Part shown: piece by piece, positions 53,076 through 60,440 of the stretch
How positions within the stretch are numbered: the first letter of the stretch is position 1
How the letters are laid out: each line of letters starts with the position of its first letter
From: Deltaproteobacteria bacterium
GTDB lineage: Bacteria; Myxococcota; Kuafuiibacteriia; Kuafuiibacteriales; Kuafuiibacteriaceae
Direction: 5' to 3'
DNA length: 64,000 bases
NCBI GenBank assembly: GCA_016713425.1
Contig: JADJPE010000005.1
Coordinates: 1,116,001 to 1,180,000 of the forward strand
Position numbers and translations under genes: made by a program
The notes under the pieces: model-generated
Told to the model about the DNA's origin: nothing
Seen by the model: the letters and a program-made list of their open reading frames with translations, nothing else
Databases searched by the model: none

Positions 53076-54665
53076 TCAACGCATTGAGGACACGGCGGAA
53101 CACGCTTGCGTCGATCCGCCATCGTTGTCGTTCGCGTCACCTGGCCCACGTACGCCATCTGTGGCATCTGTTCTGTCTTCGTTGGCCCGGGTCGCCCGCG
53201 CTCGGGCGGCAAGCTGGCCGATCACGACCGTGACCGGAGATTCGAGCCCCGCCTCCCGCACGCGTCCAGGCAGCGTCTCCAGGGTACCCGTGACGACCTT
53301 TTCAGTCGGCAGCGAAGCAGAGGCAATCGCGGCGGCTGGAGTGTCGGAAGGCCAACCCTCGGTGCGTAGCGTATGCATCGTCTCCTCGAGCGTGCTGAGA
53401 CCCATAAGAACGACGACGGTCTCTTGCTCTCTCTCGAGCGCGGCGCAAGCATGACCAGGCGCTGAATGCCCCATGCGCACGCTGAATCCGCGAGCGATCT
53501 CGCGCTGCGTCAAGGGCACACCGGCAAGTGCCGGCGCAGCGAGCGCGGACGAAACGCCCGGCACAATCTCATGACGCACCTTGGCCGCGATCAAGGCGTC
53601 GAGCTCTTCCCCGCCGCGTCCGAAGACGAATGGGTCGCCCCCGTGAAGACGGACGACGCGCATTCCTGAGCGAGCCTCTCGAACCATAAGAGCGGTCGTC
53701 AGCGAAGGCGGCATCGAAATCTTCGCCGACGCGTCAATCCCATGGTCGCGACCATGGTCATGACCATGACCATCATCACCATGACTGTGACTGTGACCGT
53801 GACCGTGACCGACGCCATCGCGAGAAGCATCGCTTTGCTCGTGGCCACGACCTTGGCATCGACGGCCCACATAGATCTTTCGCGTGCCGGGGAGCGCAAG
53901 CTCAAGAATCTCATTCGGGACCAAAGCGTCGTGGAGAATCACGTCGGCGCGCTGAATGCGGTCAAGCGCCCGAACGGTGAGAAGCCCGCGCGACCCCGGA
54001 CCTGCACCCACGATCGCGACGGTGCCGGGGTCGAACCGTTCTTCGGATCTGGCGAGCACTTCTTCGAGACGCACCAGCGCAGCATCGTGCTGCTGGCGAT
54101 CGACGAGCCGCGTAACCGCGGCATCGGTAAGCGCGGAGAGAAGGCGACCACGCGAGCGAAGACCTCGCCATCCTCGCTTGCGGAGGGCAGCAAAGAATTC
54201 GGAGACGGAAGAAAGGCTTTCCGGAACGAGAACGTCGAGCACCCGACGAAGCTGAGCCGCCATGAGTGGTGATGCACCATCGGTGCTCACCGCGAGCGTC
54301 ATCGCCCCCCGACGCACGACGGCGGGCGCGAAGAAATCGCAAGCTTCGGGATCGTCTACGGCATTCACGAGAATGCGGTGCGACCGCGCGACGGCAGCCA
54401 GTCGGCGGTTTGTCGCCCGGTCGCTGGTTGCGGCGATGACAAGGGCCGCGCCCTCGACGTCGGCGTCACAAACCTCACGCGAATCGTAGCGTTCAATGCG
54501 CGCAAGATAGACGCGGGTCGCATCGGCGAGCATTGGCGCAATGAGGTGGATGCGCGCACCGGCCTGAAGAAGCGCGTCCATCTTGGTGGCCGCAACGTCA
54601 CCACCTCCCGCGACCAGCACGCGACGGTTTCGAAGGGTGACGAGCTGAATTGGATACCCCATCAT
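53076..54665 (-). CDS. cysG: Fused sirohaem synthase with His-rich insertion
   Basis: The 529-aa protein joins two enzymes. The N-terminal CysG_N part (about 1-205) has the NAD-binding RVLVAGGGDVAATKMDALLQ and the ferrochelatase-type dimer helices: it oxidises precorrin-2 and inserts iron. The C-terminal uroporphyrinogen-III methyltransferase (about 215-500) has VAIVGAGPGSRGLLTVRALD, VVRLHGGDPFVFGRGGEE and EIVPGVSSALAAPALAGVPL. Between VGRRC and the MPPSLTTAL helix (about residues 275-315) lies an insertion GHGHGHSHSHGDDGHGHDHG with more than ten His, not found in standard CysG and likely to bind metal. The product is sirohaem for the reductase encoded next. Confidence 0.93.
   Translation of the reverse strand: MMGYPIQLVTLRNRRVLVAGGGDVAATKMDALLQAGARIHLIAPMLADATRVYLARIERYDSREVCDADVEGAALVIAATSDRATNRRLAAVARSHRILVNAVDDPEACDFFAPAVVRRGAMTLAVSTDGASPLMAAQLRRVLDVLVPESLSSVSEFFAALRKRGWRGLRSRGRLLSALTDAAVTRLVDRQQHDAALVRLEEVLARSEERFDPGTVAIVGAGPGSRGLLTVRALDRIQRADVILHDALVPNEILELALPGTRKIYVGRRCQGRGHEQSDASRDGVGHGHGHSHSHGDDGHGHDHGRDHGIDASAKISMPPSLTTALMVREARSGMRVVRLHGGDPFVFGRGGEELDALIAAKVRHEIVPGVSSALAAPALAGVPLTQREIARGFSVRMGHSAPGHACAALEREQETVVVLMGLSTLEETMHTLRTEGWPSDTPAAAIASASLPTEKVVTGTLETLPGRVREAGLESPVTVVIGQLAARARATRANEDRTDATDGVRGPGDANDNDGGSTQACSAVSSMR
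53741..53810 (-). repeat. Low-complexity His-coding tract
   Basis: Short imperfect repeats (GACCATGACCAT, GACTGTGACTGT, GACCGTGACCGT, plus strand) encode the His/Asp/Gly-rich insertion in the methyltransferase domain of the sirohaem synthase. Confidence 0.85.
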
Positions 54666-54928
54666 CGACCCCTAACTCGCACTCGCACTCGAACTCCGAC
54701 CGCCAAGCCCGGCCGGCAAGGCCTCATCGCCCGCGGCCGCTCCAACAGAACTGAGGCCTCGTCCTCTGGGCCCTCGTCCCGCATGCGTACAAAGACGAAA
54801 TCAGAGATCGCACCTGACACACCCTTCGGCGCAACGTTACGGGTCTCAAGCTAGGACCAGCCTGGTCAAGCATTAGCCATTCCCGCGCGTGTCATTCTGC
54901 GGCATCGCGGGCCGGAAGCAGGGGTCCG

Positions 54929-54952
54929 TTGGTCAGTTGGTCAGTTGGTCAC
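54929..54952. repeat. 8-bp tandem repeat
   Basis: TTGGTCAG occurs twice, then TTGGTCAC, in the divergent region between the sirohaem synthase and the PhoD-like gene. Confidence 0.8.
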
Positions 54953-55093
54953 GCTCGTTCGAGTGCGAAGACCACAACGACCATCGTCTTTCGTCATACT
55001 GGCCTGAACCTCGGGATCCATCCAGTCCGGCGGCGGTGCAGCCACAAAGGTTTCACTTGCCGGTTAGTGGCCAACCCTCCTAAGGGAGCGCCT

Positions 55094-57046
55094 GTGAGAC
55101 CAGAACCGTACGCATTTTCAACTGCCGCCTCAGCGGCGGTCGCCCGGGTGGCGCCGCTGCTTTGCCTGCTCGCCGCCTGCGGCGGCTCGGGAGGTGCGCC
55201 GGCTCGCGACGCCGGACGCAACGACGACGCAGCGGTCGCAACCAGCATGGATGCGCGCGCAGATGTCGACGCAGGTATGAATGCAAGCGTAGACGCCAAC
55301 GCCAACGCCGACGCCGGCGAACAGAACAGCGCGGACGCGGGGATCGACGCAGACATCGAAGCCGATGCCGCAGATATCGGAGGCCAAGACGCCGAGAACC
55401 CCACGCTCGATGGCTCGACTGACTTCGATGCCTCCTCCGACGGCGGGCCAGACCCAAGCCACCTCGTCTTTCAGCATGGGGTGGCGAGCGGAGATCCGCT
55501 CAGCGATCGCGTCATCCTTTGGACCCGAGTAACGCCCGAATCGGTTGACCCCGAAGAGGTTGAGGTCGGATGGCGAATCGCACGCGACGTCGACTTCAGC
55601 GACATCGTCGCGTCCGGGATGACAGAGACATCGACGACCGAGGACTACACGGTCAAAGTCGATGCGACGGGCCTCGAACCCGGAACTACCTACTGGTTCC
55701 AGTTCAGCGCACTTCAGCAAGCTTCGACGATTGGGCGAACAAGAACTTTGCCGGTGGGTGAGGTCACTCGGCTTCGTATTGCCACCGTCTCTTGCAGTCA
55801 CTTCGCCGCCGGCTACTTCAACGCCTACGGACGCATCGCTGACCGCAACACAGGCGATGACGATCTCGATGTCGTGCTCCATCTCGGCGACTATTTCTAC
55901 GAGTACGGACCAGAAGAGTACGGCGATGGCACACTCCCCAACCGCGAACCGCGTCCGCCACACGAGGCAATCACGCTCGAGGACTATCGGCAGCGCCATG
56001 CCCAATACAAGACCGATCCAGATCTTCAGGCCATGCACGCAACGCATCCGATGATCGCGGTATGGGACGACCACGAAGCCGCCAACAACGCGTGGACGGA
56101 CGGTGCCGAAAACAACGACCCGAGCGAAGGCGAATGGGCAACACGAAAGCTCGCGGCCATCCAAGCGTACAACGAGTGGATGCCGATCCGAACGCCCTCG
56201 ATGAACCGCGGCGAGATCTTCCGCCAGTTCCAGTTTGGAGACCTGCTCACCTTGACCATGCTCGACACGCGCCACTTTGGGCGCGACCGCCAGCTCAGCT
56301 ACGAAGAGCTCGACCCGAACAACCCGATGACGTTCATCGCCCGTCTCACCGACCGCGACCGCACGATGCTCGGCACCGAACAAGAAGCCTGGCTACAGCA
56401 AGCGCTGAGCGGACCACGTCCCGCGGTCTGGGACGTCATTGGACAGCAAGTCATGGTGGCCCCCTTCTACATTCCGGAGATCCCACCGCTGCCGATCGAG
56501 GATCCACGCATCGATCTCTTGACTCAACTCAGAAGGCTCGGCGTGGCACTCGCCGAGCAAGGCGCCCTTCCGGGACTCGGACTCTATTTTGGCGCCCCAG
56601 AGCTTGACGCTTGGGACGGATACCTCGCTGCCCGTGAACGCCTCCTCAGCCTGTTCGACAGCCTCGACAATGTCGTGGTCTTGAGCGGCGACTTTCATAG
56701 CGCTTGGGCCTCCGAGCTCGTGCACGAGGCGGATCTTCGAACGGACGGCTACGATCCCTCCGCCGTCGTTGGGGTGGAGTTCTTGACCTCTTCCGTGACG
56801 GCCCCCGGGTTCGACAGCGAATTCGGCCCTCTCACCGAAGCGCTCGAAAGCCCCATTCGCCAAGCCAATCCGCACATCAAATACGACGACCTGCGGCATC
56901 GAGGCTTCGTCGTCTTGACGTTCACCAAAACGGATATGCGCGGGGAGTTCTTCTCGGTCGACGTAAGGACGCAAGGCGCCGATGAAACGCTCGAGCGCGC
57001 CTACCGAGTCGAGGCCGGACGGAAAGCCCTCCTCGACGCACCGTAG
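55094..57046 (+). CDS. PhoD-like metallophosphatase lipoprotein
   Basis: GTG 55094 has AAGGGAG upstream; 650 aa. The signal ends in a lipobox (VAPLLCLLAAC), followed by an Asp/Ala/Asn-rich linker of about 80 residues. The PhoD_N domain (HGVASGDPLSDRVILWTRVT) precedes the catalytic domain with metal ligands in VLHLGDYFYEYG, VWDDHEAANN, WDVIGQQVM and VVLSGDFHSAW. PhoD enzymes hydrolyse phosphodiesters and monoesters with Fe3+ and Ca2+. Unlike classical Tat-exported PhoD, this one appears Sec/lipid-anchored (no twin-Arg). The gene stands alone; its stop is inside a 13-bp direct repeat. Confidence 0.92.
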   Translation: MRPEPYAFSTAASAAVARVAPLLCLLAACGGSGGAPARDAGRNDDAAVATSMDARADVDAGMNASVDANANADAGEQNSADAGIDADIEADAADIGGQDAENPTLDGSTDFDASSDGGPDPSHLVFQHGVASGDPLSDRVILWTRVTPESVDPEEVEVGWRIARDVDFSDIVASGMTETSTTEDYTVKVDATGLEPGTTYWFQFSALQQASTIGRTRTLPVGEVTRLRIATVSCSHFAAGYFNAYGRIADRNTGDDDLDVVLHLGDYFYEYGPEEYGDGTLPNREPRPPHEAITLEDYRQRHAQYKTDPDLQAMHATHPMIAVWDDHEAANNAWTDGAENNDPSEGEWATRKLAAIQAYNEWMPIRTPSMNRGEIFRQFQFGDLLTLTMLDTRHFGRDRQLSYEELDPNNPMTFIARLTDRDRTMLGTEQEAWLQQALSGPRPAVWDVIGQQVMVAPFYIPEIPPLPIEDPRIDLLTQLRRLGVALAEQGALPGLGLYFGAPELDAWDGYLAARERLLSLFDSLDNVVVLSGDFHSAWASELVHEADLRTDGYDPSAVVGVEFLTSSVTAPGFDSEFGPLTEALESPIRQANPHIKYDDLRHRGFVVLTFTKTDMRGEFFSVDVRTQGADETLERAYRVEAGRKALLDAP

Positions 57047-57069
57047 CGCCCGCCCCTAGCGCCCGCCCA
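57044..57069. repeat. 13-bp direct repeat across a stop codon
   Basis: TAGCGCCCGCCCC and TAGCGCCCGCCCA are adjacent; the first TAG is the stop of the PhoD-like gene. The arrangement mirrors the array at 11316. Confidence 0.9.
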
Positions 57070-57138
57070 CAGTCGCGGGGCTCGTGTCGTCCGTCGTCAG
57101 CGTGCCACGCCAAGCTGACCGAGCATCCGAACCGGAGT

Positions 57139-57399
57139 ATGGTGGCTTTCATGAGCCGAAAACTCGCAAGTAAAGAGCAAGTCCTTGAAGCAATCAGAAA
57201 GGTGCAGGGCTTGAGCGCGGCCCAGATCGACAACGCCATCACGGAGAAAGTCGGCGACCCGCTCATGGCTGGGTTTCAGTTCGTCGCCCGCGATCTTCTG
57301 GGCGACAATCCTTCAGAAGCGCTTCAAGCCCAGCGTGTTCAGCTCATGGTCTATGCATACTTGATGTGTATCGAGTTGCGCTCAGACGTCCTTGGGTAA
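57139..57399 (+). CDS. Small conserved-looking protein (86 aa)
   Basis: The start is ATG 57139 (ATG 57151 is an alternative, MSRKLASKEQV). The protein is helical with an amphipathic pattern (LASKEQVLEAIRKVQGLSAA, QLMVYAYLMCIELRSDVLG). No motif was recognised. Balanced composition, a normal start and lack of overlap with other genes support it being real. Confidence 0.6.
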   Translation: MVAFMSRKLASKEQVLEAIRKVQGLSAAQIDNAITEKVGDPLMAGFQFVARDLLGDNPSEALQAQRVQLMVYAYLMCIELRSDVLG

Positions 57400-57489
57400 C
57401 GAAGCCAGACTGAGTCGATCCGGAGGGAGATTCTCCTCCACGTTGTTCTGGTCAACGACCCTCGTCCTCGCCCGCGTCCATCTGAGACT

Positions 57490-57819
57490 TCAGCGCGAGA
57501 CGCATCGACCGCAATATTCGTCCGCAAACCAGGGCGCAGTGTTGCAGCCGGTTGGCACCCATTGACATAGGGACCTTCCGCTGCAGTGATTACAGGAATC
57601 GAAAACCTGCTCACAGTAAGTTCGCGAGACCACGCCGGTGCAGCGACTCGGACCCCAGCCGAATCTCGAAATCGCATCTCCGCTCGTCTCCTCTTGCGCA
57701 GAAGCCTCTGCCTCTCCGCTGCCGCCGCAGCCAGCAATCACGGCGCCACCGAGCAGAACCGCGCAAATCGCCGCCGCAAGAGTCATCGCCATTGAGGACT
57801 TTCGTCGTTTTCGCATCAT
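57490..57819 (-). CDS. Small Cys-rich lipoprotein
   Basis: Two adjacent ATGs (57819 and 57816) follow GGGGAG. The 109-aa protein has a basic N-region, a hydrophobic stretch and lipobox AVIAGC. The mature part carries about eight further Cys (SRCTGVVSRTYCEQVFDSCN HCSG-type, CGRC at the end), fitting a disulfide-stabilised surface protein. It is convergent with the 86-aa gene. Function is unknown. Confidence 0.7.
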   Translation of the reverse strand: MMRKRRKSSMAMTLAAAICAVLLGGAVIAGCGGSGEAEASAQEETSGDAISRFGWGPSRCTGVVSRTYCEQVFDSCNHCSGRSLCQWVPTGCNTAPWFADEYCGRCVSR

Positions 57820-58156
57820 CTATCTCCCCTTTGAATCTTGTGCATCCTTGTGCATCGAGGCTCCGCGCATGCCGAAGAGCCAGTGGAAGGGCTGTCCAGC
57901 AAACTCCGTGCCTTCGACTTGGGCTCGGGCCAGGTCTCTTGTGTGTCCGGTTGGATCGGCCAGTCATACTGTCGGCCTCTTGCTTGTGTCGGATACAGCG
58001 AGTCGGAACGGTTCTCGAACTCGGCCCCGATCGGGACTTTGGGGAAACCAAAGCCGGATGCCGAAACAAGGGCGTGGCGGGCCCCAGCAGGCGCACGCGC
58101 CATCTCGTCGGGTAAACTCTCAAAATCCGTTGCGATCGCTCGAAAATCGCCCATTA
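57820..58156. other. Gene-poor stretch
   Basis: About 340 bp between the Cys-rich lipoprotein and the LexA box hold no convincing gene. Several frames are open by chance, but none has a ribosome site or protein-like pattern. The promoters of the two divergent neighbours must lie here. Confidence 0.5.
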
Positions 58157-58173
58157 GCTGAACAGATTTCCAG
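58157..58173 (+). promoter_or_regulatory. LexA (SOS) box
   Basis: GCTGAACAGATTTCCAG, read on the other strand as CTGGAAATCTGTTCAGC, matches 16 of 17 positions of the Myxococcus LexA motif CTRHAMRYBYGTTCAGS as I recall it from the literature. The mismatch is G at the H position. It ends 14 bp before the ATG of the ImuA-like gene, where a repressor would block transcription or translation. Confidence 0.6.
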
Positions 58174-58187
58174 TTATTATCCATTCT

Positions 58188-58886
58188 ATGAGTAAGAGAG
58201 CGGACGCCCCGAAAACCGTCGCCGAGCTACGCGCCTACCTCCAGCGAGGCGCCCCGTTCTTAGCGCAGAAGGCGAGGCGCCCCACCGGATTCGAGGTTGT
58301 GGATCGGCTTCTTGGAGGCGGTTTTCCAAAAGGTGCGGTGACTGTCATCGCGGGGCGCGCCGGGAACGGGCGAATGTCTTTGGCGGCCGCGTTGCTGGCC
58401 GCGGAGACCCGATCCGGTCGAGCGACGGCGTGGATCGATGGCCGCTGCACCCTTTATCCTCCGGCTTTAGCGCTGCACGGGGTTCTATTGAATCGACTTT
58501 TGATGATTAGAAGCCAACGTCCCGAGGCCATTCGCGCCGCCGAACAAATTCTCCAGTCGGGAGCGTTTTCATGCATCGTCATGAGTGGACTCGATCGTCG
58601 GCTCCTTTCCTCTCAGCGCGCACGTCGCATTCAGAGCATGTCGGAAGGAACCCAAGTCTCTACGCTGATGCTCGTCGAACCAGAGCAAGCTGTTCGCCTG
58701 ACCCATGTCTCACTCAAGCTTAGCGTCAGGCGAAAACATCATGGAATCGCAATTCAGGTCGATAAGGACCGAGCCGCGGCAAGCTCAGGACGGCGCGCGC
58801 TCTGGGTCGAGAATGCTGCGGCTGGACTATCGGCGCAACACGATGAAGATGAACGAGCCTCGACGCCAAACGCGGAGCAGCACTGA
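58188..58886 (+). CDS. ImuA/RecA-like protein with degenerate P-loop
   Basis: The 232-aa protein contains a RecA-like core: TGFEVVDRLLGGGFPKGAVT (about residues 33-52), then VIAGRAGNGRMSLAAALLA, where the P-loop Lys is Arg (GxxGNGRM instead of GxxGxGK). FSCIVMSGLDRR lies in place of Walker B, and AAEQILQSGAF precedes it. ImuA proteins (DNA damage-inducible, with ImuB and DnaE2) look like this and often lack ATPase residues. No imuB or dnaE2 follows; the next gene is htrA on the other strand with a 60-bp tail overlap. A LexA box just upstream supports SOS control. Confidence 0.7.
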   Translation: MSKRADAPKTVAELRAYLQRGAPFLAQKARRPTGFEVVDRLLGGGFPKGAVTVIAGRAGNGRMSLAAALLAAETRSGRATAWIDGRCTLYPPALALHGVLLNRLLMIRSQRPEAIRAAEQILQSGAFSCIVMSGLDRRLLSSQRARRIQSMSEGTQVSTLMLVEPEQAVRLTHVSLKLSVRRKHHGIAIQVDKDRAAASSGRRALWVENAAAGLSAQHDEDERASTPNAEQH

Positions 58887-60221
58887 TTTATCGCCATCGA
58901 TCCCAAGCCGCGAGAAATCGCTCACTGACTCGATCTTCTTGTTGTTGACGCTCACGATGACATCGCCTTCGGCGAGCCCCGACTGCGCCGCCGAGCTCGT
59001 CGGATCGACATCGGCCACCAAGACACCCGCCCCGAGCCGACTCGGCAACCCGAGCTCACGCCGCAGATCGGGTGTGAGGTCCTGCAGAGAGACGCCGCCC
59101 AGAAGTGAGTCGTCGCGCCCGCTCTGACTGAGGATATCGCCCTTCTTCTCTCCAAGCTTGAGCGATAGTTCTTTGCGCGATCCTTTGCGAAGAATCGCCA
59201 ACTTGACGTTCACGTTGGGGCCAAGAATGGCAACGCCGTTTCGGAGCTGAGAAGCCGAAGCAACCTCCTCACCGTTCAACGCCACAATCACATCACCGCT
59301 TTCGAGACCGGCTTTGGACGCCGGACTCTTGTCGACGACGTCGCTCACCAGCGCACCCTTGGCGCTTGGCAACTTGAGTGCATCCTTCAGCTCGATGGTG
59401 ACATCTTGAATGGCGACGCCAAGCCATCCCCGAGCGACCTTTCCGTGTTTGCGGATCTGATCGACGATCGGCTCCATCAGTTGCGTCGGCACGGCGAATC
59501 CGATCCCTTGCGTTCCACCACTCCGGGAAAGGATCGCCGTATTGATGCCTACGAGCTCTCCGCTCGTGTTCACCAGTGCCCCGCCCGAGTTTCCCGGGTT
59601 GATCGCAGCGTCAGTTTGAATGAAATCTTCGTAGTCCGTGATGCCGATGTTGGTACGTCCTTTGGCTGACACGATGCCACGCGTCACGGTTTGCCCCACG
59701 CCAAATGGGTTGCCTACCGCCAACACGGTTTCTCCGAGTCGAAGTCGTCCCGAATCTCCAATCTTGAGTGAAGGGAGCCCTTTCGCCGACACGCGAAGCA
59801 GCGCGAGATCGGTCGGCGGGTCGGTGCCAATGACCTTCGCTTCGAACTCACGACCGTCGGTGAGATGCACCCGGATCTGATCCATACCCTCGACGACGTG
59901 GTTGTTCGTAATGATCTCCCCATCCGCCGAGATGATCACCCCGGAAGCCACCCCACGAGCCGGCGGCATTCGACGTCCGCCCCGTCCCTGATGAGGCGAA
60001 AAAAAAGGAAACGGCATGATGTTCGTCGGGCTCGCCTTGCTCGTCCCCAGCGTCGTAATGCTGACGACCGATGGGGCCACCTGCTCGGCCACATCCGCAA
60101 TCACATCGCGCTCAGCAGCCCATGCGTTCGTCCCCACGAGCAGAGAACTCCCCCCAGTTCCGACTCCGAGAACTCCCAGGAAAACCGCGGCACACCTCGC
60201 ACCGCTCGCGTACCTCCACAT
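58827..60221 (-). CDS. HtrA/DegP-type serine protease with two PDZ domains
   Basis: ATG 60221 follows AAGGAG; 464 aa. A signal peptide (SSLLVGTNAWAAE) is followed by a trypsin-like domain with catalytic His in TNNHVVEGMDQI, Asp in PPTDLALLRV and Ser in AINPGNSGGALVN. PDZ1 (about 280-370; GWLGVAIQDV, GDVIVALNGEEV) and PDZ2 (about 390-460; GDVIVSVNNKKIESV) follow. It is a periplasmic quality-control protease/chaperone. The 3' end overlaps the 3' end of the ImuA-like gene by 60 bp. Confidence 0.95.
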   Translation of the reverse strand: MWRYASGARCAAVFLGVLGVGTGGSSLLVGTNAWAAERDVIADVAEQVAPSVVSITTLGTSKASPTNIMPFPFFSPHQGRGGRRMPPARGVASGVIISADGEIITNNHVVEGMDQIRVHLTDGREFEAKVIGTDPPTDLALLRVSAKGLPSLKIGDSGRLRLGETVLAVGNPFGVGQTVTRGIVSAKGRTNIGITDYEDFIQTDAAINPGNSGGALVNTSGELVGINTAILSRSGGTQGIGFAVPTQLMEPIVDQIRKHGKVARGWLGVAIQDVTIELKDALKLPSAKGALVSDVVDKSPASKAGLESGDVIVALNGEEVASASQLRNGVAILGPNVNVKLAILRKGSRKELSLKLGEKKGDILSQSGRDDSLLGGVSLQDLTPDLRRELGLPSRLGAGVLVADVDPTSSAAQSGLAEGDVIVSVNNKKIESVSDFSRLGIDGDKSVLLRVWRRGSFIFIVLRR

Positions 60222-60440
60222 CAGTGACTCCTTCTCTCTCCATCGGCATTGCTCGGCCGACGCATTCGTCTGTCGTCGTCGTCGTCGACTCCCAAGACCG
60301 CCACCCGCACATGGCTTGAGTGGACGGATGAGTCTTTCGACACGCACCTACGCGCGAGTCGTCGAGAAGATTCCTGCCCCGCGCAACCAAGGCAAGATCT
60401 GCACCAAACTAAGTGTAAACCCACGACATAACCTCGACCC

